Source: Lysobacteraceae bacterium
GTDB lineage: Bacteria; Pseudomonadota; Gammaproteobacteria; Xanthomonadales; Xanthomonadaceae
Length of the DNA: 64,000 nucleotides
NCBI GenBank assembly: GCA_028868545.1
Contig: JAGWUF010000004.1
Span: 1-64,000 of the forward strand
Direction: 5' to 3'
Below are positions 43,418 through 53,729 of this stretch, one piece after another. The notes beneath the pieces are model-generated. The model was given only the letters and a program-made list of their open reading frames with translations, was not told the DNA's origin and did no database searches. The translations under genes and the position numbers were made by a program. Position 1 is the stretch's first letter; each line of letters starts with the position of its first letter.

Positions 43418-43968
43418 TGGGCAACCGCCTCAGCAAGATCTACACCCGCACCGGCGACGACGGCAGCACCGGCCTCGGCGACGGTTCCCGCGTCGGCAAG
43501 GATTCGGCACGGGTCGAAGCCTACGGCACCGTCGACGAAGCCAACTCCTGCATCGGCCTGCTGCTGGCAAGCGAGATGCAAGAGGACGTGCGCGAGCTGC
43601 TGACGCGGATCCAGCACCAGCTGTTCGACCTCGGCGGCGAGCTGTGCATCCCTGGCCATGCGGCCATCTTCGATGCCGACATCGAGGCGCTGGAAGCGCA
43701 GATCGACCATTACAACCGCGAGCTGCCGCCGCTGAAGGAATTCATCCTGCCCGGCGGCGGCGAGGCCGGCGCGCGCTGCCATATCGCCCGCACCGTGGTG
43801 CGCCGCGCCGAGCGCCGCACGGTGGAACTGGCGCGGCTGGAAAGCGTGCGCCCGCAGCCGGTGCACTACCTGAACCGCCTGTCCGACCTGCTGTTCGTGC
43901 TGTGCCGCGTGCTGGCGCGCGCCAGTGGCCACGGCGAGGTGCTGTGGCAGCACGAACGTCGCAAGTAA
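43417..43968 (+). CDS. PduO-type cob(I)yrinic acid a,c-diamide adenosyltransferase
   Basis: NRLSKIYTRTGDDGSTGLGDGSRVGKDSARVEAYGTVDEANSCIGL, LPGGGEAGARCHIARTVVRRAERR. Confidence 0.95.
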   Translation: MGNRLSKIYTRTGDDGSTGLGDGSRVGKDSARVEAYGTVDEANSCIGLLLASEMQEDVRELLTRIQHQLFDLGGELCIPGHAAIFDADIEALEAQIDHYNRELPPLKEFILPGGGEAGARCHIARTVVRRAERRTVELARLESVRPQPVHYLNRLSDLLFVLCRVLARASGHGEVLWQHERRK

Positions 43969-43990
43969 GCGCCGCAGGCAGGGCGTCGCC

Positions 43991-44905
43991 GTGATCCAGG
44001 TTTTCACCCACCCGGCTTGCCTTGCCCACGACACCGGCCCGGAACATGTCGAGCGACCGGCGCGCCTGTTGACGGTCTTGCGCGCTCTGGAGACCGCCCA
44101 TCCGGATCTGGACTGGCAGCAGGCGCCGCAGGCCAGTCGCGGGCAATTGCTGCGCGTGCATGAGGAAAGCCTGCTGCAGCTGGTGCTGGAAACGGAGCCA
44201 CACGGCTTGATCGCGCTGGATCCGGATACCTTGTTGTCACCCGGCTCGGCAGAGGCCGCGCTGCGAGCGGCGGGGGCCGGGGTGGCGGCGGTGGACGCCG
44301 TGCTGTCCGACCGCACCCAGCGTGCCTTCTGTGCCGTACGCCCGCCCGGCCACCACGCCACCGCCAGTGCCGCGATGGGGTTCTGCCTGTTCAACAACAT
44401 CGCGGTCGCCGCCGCCCACGCACTGGCCAGACACGGGCTTGAGCGCGTGGCCATCGCCGATTTCGATGTCCATCACGGCAACGGCACGCAGGCGATTTTC
44501 GCGCAGGAGCCGCGGGTGTGCTTCGCCAGTTCGCACCAATGGCCGCTGTACCCGGGAAGCGGTGCCCACAATGAAACCGGCATCGGCAACCTCGCCAATG
44601 CTCCACTGCCGGAAGGCGCCGACGGCAAGGCGTTTCGTGCAGTCTGGCAAAACGAGCTGCTGCCGTTCCTGGACGCGTTCCAGCCACAACTGCTGCTGAT
44701 TTCCGCGGGTTTCGACGGGCATCGTCGGGATCCGCTGGCCAGCCTGCAATTGAGCGCCGACGATTTTGCGTGGCTCACCCGGGAATTGGTGCAGATCGCC
44801 AATCACCAATGCGATGGCCGGATCGTGTCGCTGCTGGAAGGCGGCTATGACCTGGCGGCATTGGCCGAATGCAGCGTGGCGCACGTGGATGTGCTGCGCT
44901 TCTGA
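43991..44905 (+). CDS. histone deacetylase family protein
   Basis: RPPGHHATASAAMGFCLFNNIAVAAAHAL, IADFDVHHGNGTQAIF, ISAGFDGHRRDPLA; GTG start. Confidence 0.92.
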   Translation: MIQVFTHPACLAHDTGPEHVERPARLLTVLRALETAHPDLDWQQAPQASRGQLLRVHEESLLQLVLETEPHGLIALDPDTLLSPGSAEAALRAAGAGVAAVDAVLSDRTQRAFCAVRPPGHHATASAAMGFCLFNNIAVAAAHALARHGLERVAIADFDVHHGNGTQAIFAQEPRVCFASSHQWPLYPGSGAHNETGIGNLANAPLPEGADGKAFRAVWQNELLPFLDAFQPQLLLISAGFDGHRRDPLASLQLSADDFAWLTRELVQIANHQCDGRIVSLLEGGYDLAALAECSVAHVDVLRF

Positions 44906-44996
44906 CACCGGATTCTGCATGGTCTGGGGATCGGGGTTTGCCGCCCACCGCCGCTTCCGGCAAGCTAGCCATCCGTTTTTCGCTTTCGGATCACCC

Positions 44997-47297
44997 GTGC
45001 GCCAAATCCTGCGCCTGCTTCCCTTGTCGTTGTGCGTCGCCGTTTCGCTGCAGGCACACGCTGCCGACGGCAAATCCGCGCCGTCCTACAAACTGTGCCC
45101 GGTGGTGGATGCCGTGCCGGCTTTCCCGGATGCGCAACAGGCGCCGGAAGGCCTGAACCTGGGCCACAACAACCAGCAACCCACCGATCTCGAGGGCGAC
45201 CTGCTGTCGGGGACGGAAGCCAACCCGGTGTTCAACGGCAATGTCACCATGCGCCGTGGCGACCAGTTCATGGGTGCCGACCAACTCACTTTCAGCAAGG
45301 CCGAGAACCGCTACAACGCCGAAGGCAGCGTGCGCTATCAGGCTTCCGGCTTGCGTCTGCGCGCCGCGCGTGCGGAGGGTGACCAGAATTCCGACACCCA
45401 CACCATGCAGGATCTGGCATACCAACTGTTGTCGCGGCGCGGCAACGGCACCGCGCACAGCCTGAACATGGCCGGCGACGTCGGCAGCCTGTACGGCGCC
45501 ACCTATTCCACCTGCCCGCCCGACGAACGCCATTGGGAAATGCGCGCCAGCCGCATCGACATCAACACCACCACCAACATGGCGGTGGCACATGGCGCCA
45601 CCTTGCGCGTGGGCAAGGTGCCAGTGCTGTATGTCCCGTGGTTCATGTTCCCCACCACCGATGACCGCCGCACCGGTCTGCTGCTGCCGTCGATGTCCAA
45701 CTCCGGCCGCAATGGCTTCGATTATCGGCAGCCGATCTACCTGAACCTCGCACCGAATTACGATGTCACCCTGGTGCCACGCTGGATGAGCAAGCGTGGC
45801 GCGGCCTTGAGCGGGCAGCTCCGCTATCTCGACACGGCCGGCAATGGCACGCTGGAAGCGTTGTGGATGCCGAACGACAAGCTGCGCGACCGCGATCGCA
45901 GCCAATTGCATTTCGATGGCGTGCAGAACGTCTCGCCGAATTGGCAGGCACGTGCCGACATCAACTGGATCAGCGACCCGCGCTACTACGAAGATTTCAA
46001 CAACAACATCGATGGCCTGTCGCAAACCACCGCCTACAGCGCAGTTGGCGTGTACGGCCGCGGCAAGGACTGGAACGCCGGGCTCAGCGCCGACCATTGG
46101 CAGCTGGCCGACTTCACGTTCAGCAAGGCGATCCTGCCGTACGACCGCCTGCCACGCGCATTCGCGAGCTGGGAACGGCACCTGACTCCCGCACTGCAAT
46201 ACGGCATCGATGCCGAAGCGGTGAGATTCCATCACCCCATCTATGCTGCCGGCTCGCGCCTGGATCTCAAACCGTGGATCAGCGCCCCGCTGGAGGGCGA
46301 CGCCTGGTTCCTGCGGCCCACGCTGGCCTATCGCTACACCAGCTACGCGCTGGACAGTGCGCTGGGGCAAACCCTGGGCGGCAATTCGCCCTCGCGCGGG
46401 CAATCCATCTTCAGCCTGGACACCGGCCTGTTTTTCGACCGCGACATGCAGGTCAAGGGCAAGGATTACCTGCAGACCATCGAGCCGCGCCTGTTCTACC
46501 TGAACGTGCCCTACGTCAATCAAAGCGACATGCCGGTGTTCGACACCCAGCCGCTGACCTTCAGCTGGAACCAGCTGTTCCGCGACAACCGCTATTCCGG
46601 CGCCGACCGCCAGGCCGATGCCAACCAGCTCACGCTGGCAATCAGCACCCGCATGATCCGCCAGTCCGACGGCCACGAGCGGCTCTCGCTCAGTCTTGGC
46701 CAGATCCGCTATTTCGCCGATTCGCGGGTACGTCTGCTCAACGAGCCGATCACCGAGAAAGGCCGCTCGGCCTGGGTGGTGGATGCCAACTACGCCCCCA
46801 CCGACCGCTGGACGATTGGCGCCTCCTATCAGCACGACCCCAAGTTCAAGCGCACCGACCTTGCCAGCTTCCGGGCCCGCTACCTGCTGCCCAACGAAGG
46901 CGTGTTCAACCTGGCCTACCGCTACCGCCGCGCGCTGCTGGAGCAGGTCGATGCCTCGTTCCTGTACCCGATCAATGCCCGCTGGAGCATCGTCGGCCGC
47001 CAGTACTACTCCCTGCGCGAGAGCAAGACGCTGGAAAGCCTGGCCGGCCTGCAGTGGGACAGCTGTTGTGTCGCCGTTCGGGTTGTGGCCCGTCGATACG
47101 TGCAGAATCGCGCTGGCGATCTGGGCAACACCTTGATGTTCGAAATCGAACTGAAAGGCCTGGGCTCGGCTGGCCAGGACACCCAGCGCGCCTTGCGGCG
47201 TTCCATCCTCGGCTACAATCACGATGATTTGTATCTGGTGCCGCCGCAAATCGCGACGGGCCAGCCTTCCACGCCGGACAACACGAAAATTCCATGA
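44997..47297 (+). CDS. lptD: LPS-assembly protein LptD
   Basis: Signal peptide, OstA-like N-domain, C-terminal beta-barrel with CC motif (WDSCCVAVRVVARRYVQN); upstream of surA. Confidence 0.94.
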   Translation: MRQILRLLPLSLCVAVSLQAHAADGKSAPSYKLCPVVDAVPAFPDAQQAPEGLNLGHNNQQPTDLEGDLLSGTEANPVFNGNVTMRRGDQFMGADQLTFSKAENRYNAEGSVRYQASGLRLRAARAEGDQNSDTHTMQDLAYQLLSRRGNGTAHSLNMAGDVGSLYGATYSTCPPDERHWEMRASRIDINTTTNMAVAHGATLRVGKVPVLYVPWFMFPTTDDRRTGLLLPSMSNSGRNGFDYRQPIYLNLAPNYDVTLVPRWMSKRGAALSGQLRYLDTAGNGTLEALWMPNDKLRDRDRSQLHFDGVQNVSPNWQARADINWISDPRYYEDFNNNIDGLSQTTAYSAVGVYGRGKDWNAGLSADHWQLADFTFSKAILPYDRLPRAFASWERHLTPALQYGIDAEAVRFHHPIYAAGSRLDLKPWISAPLEGDAWFLRPTLAYRYTSYALDSALGQTLGGNSPSRGQSIFSLDTGLFFDRDMQVKGKDYLQTIEPRLFYLNVPYVNQSDMPVFDTQPLTFSWNQLFRDNRYSGADRQADANQLTLAISTRMIRQSDGHERLSLSLGQIRYFADSRVRLLNEPITEKGRSAWVVDANYAPTDRWTIGASYQHDPKFKRTDLASFRARYLLPNEGVFNLAYRYRRALLEQVDASFLYPINARWSIVGRQYYSLRESKTLESLAGLQWDSCCVAVRVVARRYVQNRAGDLGNTLMFEIELKGLGSAGQDTQRALRRSILGYNHDDLYLVPPQIATGQPSTPDNTKIP

Positions 47298-48742
47298 CCC
47301 CCAGCCTTCGCCTGCGCGCCCCCCACTCCCTGCTGGCGGCCTTGTTGCCGGTCCTGCTGTTCGCCTCCGGCGCACCGGCGCAGGACTATGCCACGCCCCA
47401 GCCGGTGGATCGGATCGCGGCCGTGGTCAACGAGGACGTGATCCTGCGCAGCGAGCTGGAACGCGCGGTGGCCAATATCCGCGCGCAGTATGCCGGTCGC
47501 GAGAACCAGCTCCCGCCCGCCGACGTACTGCAGCGCCAGGTGCTGGAACGCCTGATTCTGATGCGCCTGCAACTGGCGCGTGCCACCGATGCCGGCATCA
47601 CCGCCACCGACCAGGATCTGGAACGTGCGGTGCAGGGCGTGGCCCAGCAAAACAACATGTCCGTGGACCAGCTGCGCGAGCGCATCGGCAAGGACGGCAT
47701 GAGCTTTGCCGAATTCCGCAACAACCTGCGTGACGAAATCGTCACCCAGAAACTGCGCCAGAGCTTCGCGCAGGGCCGCATCAATGTCAGCGAGGCGGAA
47801 GTGGATGCGGCGATGGCCAACGCATCTGCCGCCGCCAGCCAGCAGTTCCATCTCGCCCACATCCTGATCGGGACGCCGGAAGGTGCCACCCCTGAACAGA
47901 TCGCCACCGCGCAGAAGAAAGTCGAAGGCGTGAAAGGCCTGATCGACAAGGGCGAAATGACGTTCTCGGCTGCAGCGGTGCGTTATTCCGACAGCCCCAA
48001 TGCGCTGGAAGGGGGCGATCTGGGTTGGCGCGGCCTGAACGAGATTCCGCCGGCATTCGCCTCCGCCATCACCCAGATGCAGGATGGCCAGGTGCTGGGC
48101 CCGATCCGCGGCCCCAGCGGCTTCCAGCTGCTGCAACTGGTTGGCAGCCGCACCCAGGCCGCCGCCAGCGGCGAGAAAGTCACTCAGTATTCGGCAAGGC
48201 AGATTCTGGTCAAGGTGGATGACAAGACCGACGATGCCGCCGCCAAGGCCAAGGCCGACACCCTGGCCGCACGTCTGGCCGGCGGTGCCGATTTCGCCAA
48301 GCTGGCCAGCGACAGCTCGGACGATGCCACCACTCGGCGCCGCGGCGGCGATCTGGGCTGGGTCGGGGCCGACAGCTACGGCACCGCCTACGGCATGCAG
48401 CTGGCCGCGCTGTCCGATGGGCAGACCTCGGCGCCCTTCAAGACCGACGCCGGCTGGGTGATCGTGCAGCGCATCGGCACCCGTGAAATCGCCGCCGGCG
48501 ACGAGAACATGCGCGGCCAGGTGCGTGAAACCATCGGTCGCCGCAAGCTGGAAGAGGAATGGAACCGCTGGCTGCGGGAAATGCGCGGCGAAGCCTATGT
48601 CGACACGCGCGATGACAGCGGCAAATCCACCCGCCCCGCCCTGCCGGAAACTCCCAAGGAACAGCACAAGGTGACCCCGGTCGAGGAACAACAGGGCACG
48701 AATGCAGCCGGTTCGATCCTGTCCAGCGGCAACGTGCGCTGA
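47294..48742 (+). CDS. surA: periplasmic peptidyl-prolyl isomerase SurA
   Basis: Signal peptide, VDRIAAVVNEDVILRSELE, two parvulin domains. Confidence 0.95.
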   Translation: MTPSLRLRAPHSLLAALLPVLLFASGAPAQDYATPQPVDRIAAVVNEDVILRSELERAVANIRAQYAGRENQLPPADVLQRQVLERLILMRLQLARATDAGITATDQDLERAVQGVAQQNNMSVDQLRERIGKDGMSFAEFRNNLRDEIVTQKLRQSFAQGRINVSEAEVDAAMANASAAASQQFHLAHILIGTPEGATPEQIATAQKKVEGVKGLIDKGEMTFSAAAVRYSDSPNALEGGDLGWRGLNEIPPAFASAITQMQDGQVLGPIRGPSGFQLLQLVGSRTQAAASGEKVTQYSARQILVKVDDKTDDAAAKAKADTLAARLAGGADFAKLASDSSDDATTRRRGGDLGWVGADSYGTAYGMQLAALSDGQTSAPFKTDAGWVIVQRIGTREIAAGDENMRGQVRETIGRRKLEEEWNRWLREMRGEAYVDTRDDSGKSTRPALPETPKEQHKVTPVEEQQGTNAAGSILSSGNVR

Positions 48743-48749
48743 TGCCTTG

Positions 48750-49724
48750 ATGCGTCCCCGGCTTGCATTGATTCCCGGTGAACCGGCCGGCATCGGCCCG
48801 GAACTGGTGGTGCACGCCGCGCAACAGGATTGGGCGGCCGAGGTGGTGGTGTATGGCGATGCCGTCGTGTTGCGGCGTGCCGCCGACACCTTGGGCCTGC
48901 CCCTGCACCTGCATTCGCGCGATGAAGCCCCGCAGCATCCGCGCAGTCTGGCCATCGTCGACTACCCGCACCCGGCCGTCACGCGGTTCGGCACGCCCGA
49001 CCCGGCCAACGTGCCTTCGCTGATCAACGCCATCAGCCACGCGGCACGCGCCTGCATCGACGGCGAGCTGGACGGCCTGGTCACCGGGCCGGTGCACAAG
49101 GCGGTCATCAACCAGGGCGGCATCACCTTCACCGGCACCACCGACTTGCTTGCAGCGCAGGCCGAGTGTGAGGTGGTGATGATGCTGGCCAATCCCGCCA
49201 TGCGGGTGGCCCTGCAGACCGTGCACCTGCCGCTGCGTGAAGTCGCCGATCGGATCACCCCGGACGCGCTGGAGCGCACATTGCGGATCGTCGATGCGGC
49301 GCTGCGTGCACAGTTCGGCATCGTCGCACCCACCCTCGCCGTACTCGGCCTGAATCCGCACGCCGGTGAAGACGGCCACCTCGGTCGCGAGGAACTGGAC
49401 GTCATCATCCCGACGCTGGACCGCCTGCGCACCGAAGGCCTGCAGCTGGCCGGCCCGCTGCCGGCCGATACCGCCTTCCTGCCCGACAAGCTGCGCGGCT
49501 TCGACGCGGTGCTGGCGATGTACCACGACCAGGGCCTGCCGGTGCTCAAGCACGCCGATTTCGCCAATGCGGTGAACATCACCCTCGGCCTGCCCTACCC
49601 GCGGGTGGCGGTGGATCACGGCACCGCGCTCGACCTTGCCGGCATCGGCAAGGCCGACCCCTCCAGCCTGTTCGCCGCGATCCGTACCTGCGCGCAGCTG
49701 GCGGCGCGGCGCGTAGGCGCGTGA
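48750..49724 (+). CDS. pdxA: 4-hydroxythreonine-4-phosphate dehydrogenase
   Basis: LALIPGEPAGIGPELVV, TGPVHKAVINQGGITFTGTTDLLA, LGLNPHAGEDGHLG. Confidence 0.95.
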   Translation: MRPRLALIPGEPAGIGPELVVHAAQQDWAAEVVVYGDAVVLRRAADTLGLPLHLHSRDEAPQHPRSLAIVDYPHPAVTRFGTPDPANVPSLINAISHAARACIDGELDGLVTGPVHKAVINQGGITFTGTTDLLAAQAECEVVMMLANPAMRVALQTVHLPLREVADRITPDALERTLRIVDAALRAQFGIVAPTLAVLGLNPHAGEDGHLGREELDVIIPTLDRLRTEGLQLAGPLPADTAFLPDKLRGFDAVLAMYHDQGLPVLKHADFANAVNITLGLPYPRVAVDHGTALDLAGIGKADPSSLFAAIRTCAQLAARRVGA

Positions 49725-50062
49725 TGGACACCATCGGCTTCGACGACTTCCTGAAGGTCGAGCTGCGCGTTGGTCGGGTGCTTGCCGCCGAACCGTTCGC
49801 GCAGGCGCGCAAGCCCGCCTACGTGCTGCAGATCGATTTCGGCCCCGAACTGGGCGTGCGCAAGTCCAGCGCGCAGATCACCGTGCACTACACGCCTGAA
49901 CAGCTGGTCGGGCGGCTGGTGGTCGCCGTGGTCAATTTTCCAAAAAAACAGATCGGCCCGCTGATGTCCGAATGCCTGGTCACCGGTTTCCACGACGCCG
50001 ACGGCGCGGTGGCGTTGTGCGTGCCGGATCGCGACGTGCCGCTGGGGACGCGCCTGTTATGA
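49724..50062 (+). CDS. tRNA-binding domain protein (CsaA/YgjH-like)
   Basis: FDDFLKVELRVGRVLAAEPFAQARKPAYVLQIDFGPELGVRKSSAQIT...VVNFPKKQIGPLMSECLVTGF. Confidence 0.92.
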   Translation: MDTIGFDDFLKVELRVGRVLAAEPFAQARKPAYVLQIDFGPELGVRKSSAQITVHYTPEQLVGRLVVAVVNFPKKQIGPLMSECLVTGFHDADGAVALCVPDRDVPLGTRLL

Positions 50063-50865
50063 ACACGCCTTTCACCGAACCGGCCAAGAAGCATCTAGGC
50101 CAGAACTTCCTGCACGAAAAGGGCGTGATCGAGAAGATCGTGCAGGCGATCAACCCGCGGCCGGGCGACGCGATCGTCGAGATCGGTCCCGGCCAGGGTG
50201 CGCTGACCTTCCCGCTGCTGAAAAAACATGGCGAAGTCACCGCCATCGAGTTCGACCGCGACCTGCACGCGCCGCTGCAGGCCGCCGCGCGCGCGCACGG
50301 CAGCCTGCACCTGATCGAAGGCGACGTGCTGGGTGTGGACTTCAGTGCGCTGGCCGCGCAGCGCGGCGATGCCAGCGGGCAGATCCGGCTGGTCGGCAAC
50401 CTGCCCTACAACCTCAGCTCGCCGATCCTGTTCCATGCACTCGACCACGCGGCCGCGATCCGCGACATGCACTTCATGCTGCAGAAGGAAGTCGTCGAAC
50501 GCATGGCCGCCGGCCCCGGCAGCAAGGTGTATGGCCGCCTGAGCGTGATGCTGCAGGCCTATTGCGCGGTGACGCCGCTGTTCGTGGTGCCGCCGGGCGC
50601 GTTCCGGCCGGCGCCGAAGGTGGACTCGGCGGTAGTGCGGCTGGTGCCGAAACCGGCGCAGCACATCGAAGTGCGGGATCGCGCGGTGTTCGCCAACGTC
50701 GTTCGCGCCGCCTTCGGCCAGCGTCGCAAGACCCTGCGCAATGCCTTGGGCGGCGTCGCCGACAGCGCCGTCATCGAGGCCGCCGGCCTGCGCCCGGAGG
50801 CGCGCGCCGAGCAGGTTCCGGTCACGGGGTTTGCCCAGCTGGCCAATCTGCTCGCTGCCGGCTGA
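50059..50865 (+). CDS. rsmA: 16S rRNA dimethyladenosine transferase
   Basis: KHLGQNFLHEKGVIEKIV, VEIGPGQGALTFPLL, NLPYNLSSPILFH. Confidence 0.96.
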   Translation: MNTPFTEPAKKHLGQNFLHEKGVIEKIVQAINPRPGDAIVEIGPGQGALTFPLLKKHGEVTAIEFDRDLHAPLQAAARAHGSLHLIEGDVLGVDFSALAAQRGDASGQIRLVGNLPYNLSSPILFHALDHAAAIRDMHFMLQKEVVERMAAGPGSKVYGRLSVMLQAYCAVTPLFVVPPGAFRPAPKVDSAVVRLVPKPAQHIEVRDRAVFANVVRAAFGQRRKTLRNALGGVADSAVIEAAGLRPEARAEQVPVTGFAQLANLLAAG

Positions 50866-50931
50866 ACACACCCGGCAGGCCACCGCGCAAAAGCATGGGC
50901 GCAGCCCGTCGTGCGCCGCTAGAATGGCGCC

Positions 50932-51312
50932 ATGAGCAACAACGATTATCAATTCGACATCGCGGTGAATGCCCATTTCCTGGATGACCAATCGATTCCG
51001 GAAGAAGGCCGCTACGTGTTCGCCTACACGATCCAGATCCGCAACCAGGGCAAACAGCCTGCCCGCCTGCTGGGGCGGCACTGGCTGATCACCGATGGCA
51101 ACGGGCGAGTACGTGAAGTGGTAGGCGAAGGCGTGGTGGGCGAGCAGCCGTGGCTGCGCCCGGGGGAGGGCTTCGAATACACCTCCGGCGCGGTACTGGA
51201 AACCGATATCGGCACCATGCGTGGCAGCTACGACATGCTGGCCGACGACGGCACCCGCTTCGCCGCACCGATTCCGGCGTTCACCCTGTCCATCCCGCGC
51301 ACCCTGCATTGA
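50932..51312 (+). CDS. apaG: Co2+/Mg2+ efflux protein ApaG
   Basis: [60 protein letters not shown]. Confidence 0.96.
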   Translation: MSNNDYQFDIAVNAHFLDDQSIPEEGRYVFAYTIQIRNQGKQPARLLGRHWLITDGNGRVREVVGEGVVGEQPWLRPGEGFEYTSGAVLETDIGTMRGSYDMLADDGTRFAAPIPAFTLSIPRTLH

Positions 51313-51322
51313 TGGTGCTCTG

Positions 51323-52225
51323 ATGGCGGTCTGGGCCATTGGCGACCTGCAAGGTTGCTACGACGTCACCCAGCGGTTGCTGGAACGGATCCGGTTCGAC
51401 CCGGCGCTGGATCGCCTGTGGTTCTGCGGCGATCTGGTCAACCGTGGCGGTCAGTCGATCGACACCCTGCGCCTGGTGCATTCCCTGCGCGACGTCAGCA
51501 GCGTGGTGCTGGGCAATCATGATTTGTCCTTGCTGGCGGTCGCCGAACGCACCCCGGACGAACAACGCCGAGTCAACGCGGATCTGCAGGGCGTGTTGTT
51601 TGCGCCCGACGCGCCCGAGCTGCTGACGTGGCTGCGCAAGCGCAAGCTCTGCCATGTGGATCGTGGCCTGGGCTGGATGATGGTGCACGCCGGCCTGGCC
51701 CCGCGATGGACCACTTTCCTTGCCGAAAAACATGCGCGGGAAGTGGAAGCACGCCTGCACGGCGACAACTATCGCAAGCTGCTGCGCAACATGTATGGCG
51801 ACGGCCCGGAATGGTCGCCACGTCTGCAAGGCCCGGAGCGGGATCGCGCCATCATCAACATCTTCACCCGCATGCGGTATTGCAGCCCGCGCGGACGGAT
51901 CGCCTTCGAACACAAGGGCCCCCCCGGCACCCAGTTGCCGGGACTGTATCCGTGGTTCTCGGTGCCCGGCCACGCCCCGCGCGACCTGAACATCGTTTGC
52001 GGCCACTGGAGCGCGCTGGGCCTGCATATCGGCAACGGCATCCACGCCATCGACACCGGCGCCGTGTGGAGCGGCAAGCTCACCGCACTGCAGCTGGATG
52101 CCGAAGGCCTGAATGTGGTGCAGGTACCCGGGCGCGACGTGCCCGCGCCGCAGCCCAAGCAACGGCCACCGAAGCTGCGGCCGGCACAACCGCCGCAGCG
52201 CCAGGACGGGCCGCCGGCGCATTGA
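51323..52225 (+). CDS. apaH: symmetrical bis(5'-nucleosyl)-tetraphosphatase
   Basis: VWAIGDLQGCYDVTQRLLERI, WFCGDLVNRGGQS, LGNHDLSLLAV. Confidence 0.96.
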   Translation: MAVWAIGDLQGCYDVTQRLLERIRFDPALDRLWFCGDLVNRGGQSIDTLRLVHSLRDVSSVVLGNHDLSLLAVAERTPDEQRRVNADLQGVLFAPDAPELLTWLRKRKLCHVDRGLGWMMVHAGLAPRWTTFLAEKHAREVEARLHGDNYRKLLRNMYGDGPEWSPRLQGPERDRAIINIFTRMRYCSPRGRIAFEHKGPPGTQLPGLYPWFSVPGHAPRDLNIVCGHWSALGLHIGNGIHAIDTGAVWSGKLTALQLDAEGLNVVQVPGRDVPAPQPKQRPPKLRPAQPPQRQDGPPAH

Positions 52226-52310
52226 TCAACCGACCCGGCGTGCAAGCGGAAGACAGCCGCTTCGCCCCACTCGTTGCAGAATCTCGGCTTGCCTGGGCCG
52301 CACCTTCACC

Positions 52311-52802
52311 TCAGCGCTTCACGTATTCCACGCAGGAGAACGCGAACGCATGGCGCGCATCGGCAGCATGGGCAACCCGTGCGATCTTGCGCCATTGGCT
52401 GAAGTCGACACGCGGAAAGAACGCATCGGCGCCCTCGACCACGGTGTCGACCAGGGTCAGATGCAGCCGGGTGGCATGCGGCAGCGCGAGTGCATAGATC
52501 TCGCCCCCCCCGATCACGCACAGCTCGTCGCTGCCGGCAACCCGGTCCAACGCCTGTTCCAGCGACACCACCGTTTCCATGCCGGGAAACGGCACCGCAG
52601 CGGTGCGGCTCAGCACCAGGTTGCGCCGTTTCGGCAGCGCCCGGCCCAGCGATTGGGCGGTCTTGCGCCCCATCAACACCGGCTTGCCCAGCGTGAGCGC
52701 CTTGAAATGCTGCAAATCATCAGGCAGATGCCACGGCAGGGCATTGCCCTTGCCGATGGCGAAATTGCGATCCACGGCGGCGATCAGGGTCAGACTGGGC
52801 AT
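52311..52802 (-). CDS. folA: dihydrofolate reductase
   Basis: LTLIAAVDRNFAIGKGNALPWHLPDDLQHFKALTLGKPVLMGRKTAQSLG. Confidence 0.95.
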   Translation of the reverse strand: MPSLTLIAAVDRNFAIGKGNALPWHLPDDLQHFKALTLGKPVLMGRKTAQSLGRALPKRRNLVLSRTAAVPFPGMETVVSLEQALDRVAGSDELCVIGGGEIYALALPHATRLHLTLVDTVVEGADAFFPRVDFSQWRKIARVAHAADARHAFAFSCVEYVKR

Positions 52803-52865
52803 CACCGCCATGATGCGGGCGAACGGAGCTGCGGACAAGGTGGAGCAAATGCAGCGGTCTGCCGC

Positions 52866-53729
52866 TCAACCCGGTGACGTCTGCAAAATCCGATGCAGCG
52901 GCAGCAGCCGTACCTGTGACGCCGCCAGCAGGGCCGCGAATCCGGGGCCGGACAGCACCGCGAACTCCACCAGTCTTGCTGCTGCAATGGCGTCTTCAGC
53001 CATCGACTCCAGGCCCGGATGGCACATCAGCACATCGCCATCGCGGGCGGCACGCAGCCATTGCGCCAGACGCGCCTGATAGTGCCGGGCGTCCCCGTGG
53101 AAATCGTAAACCCCCAGCAAGTGTCCGTTCTGCAGCAGCCCCAGGCGTTGCGCACCGGCCTGCAGGCCGCGATTGCCAAGCCACTCGATCACGCGGCTCT
53201 TGGCCTGTGTCCGCCAATCGGCGTGGGCGGCGGATGCAGGGCTGCGGGTGCTGCGCAGCCACGGCCTGCGGGTTGGGTAGCGCTGCGCAATGGCCTGCAG
53301 CAACTGCTCGCGAATGCCTGGCAACTGATGCACATGCTGGTGGCCATCCACGTACGCCGGTGCCCGCCCCATGGCGTGTTCGAACGCATCCAGCTGGGCG
53401 TGGATCTCCTGCTGCAAGGCCTTGCCATCCAGCCGCCGCGTGAACGCCTGCAGCAGCAATTGCCGATGCGGCTTGCGCGACTGTTCCAGCAACGGGCACT
53501 CGGTGAAATCCAGATGCAGCCCCACCTCCAGCTGTTCCGGATCCAGCGTGCGCAAGATCCGGGCACCGTCGGCCCAGGCCGCGCCCCCAACCATGGCCGA
53601 CACCGCCTGCACCCGACCCAGCTGCTGCAGCGCGAACACCGCCTGGTTGATCCCGGCGTGCAAGCCGAAGTCATCCACGCAGATGCAGATCCGCGGGCCG
53701 CCTGCCTCGGGCCGGGCTGCCGCCGTCAT
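52866..53729 (-). CDS. YdjC/ChbG-family carbohydrate deacetylase
   Basis: ICICVDDFGLHAGINQAV, VGLHLDFTE, YVDGHQHVHQLPGI, LMCHPG - YdjC metal and catalytic motifs. Confidence 0.88.
   Translation of the reverse strand: MTAAARPEAGGPRICICVDDFGLHAGINQAVFALQQLGRVQAVSAMVGGAAWADGARILRTLDPEQLEVGLHLDFTECPLLEQSRKPHRQLLLQAFTRRLDGKALQQEIHAQLDAFEHAMGRAPAYVDGHQHVHQLPGIREQLLQAIAQRYPTRRPWLRSTRSPASAAHADWRTQAKSRVIEWLGNRGLQAGAQRLGLLQNGHLLGVYDFHGDARHYQARLAQWLRAARDGDVLMCHPGLESMAEDAIAAARLVEFAVLSGPGFAALLAASQVRLLPLHRILQTSPG

Noticed and set aside
44991-47375. 794-aa ORF antisense to lptD
   Set aside because: Shadow ORF; lptD has signal peptide, CC motif and conserved neighbours.
47219-48955. 578-aa ORF antisense to surA
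   Set aside because: Shadow ORF; surA parvulin domains are unambiguous.
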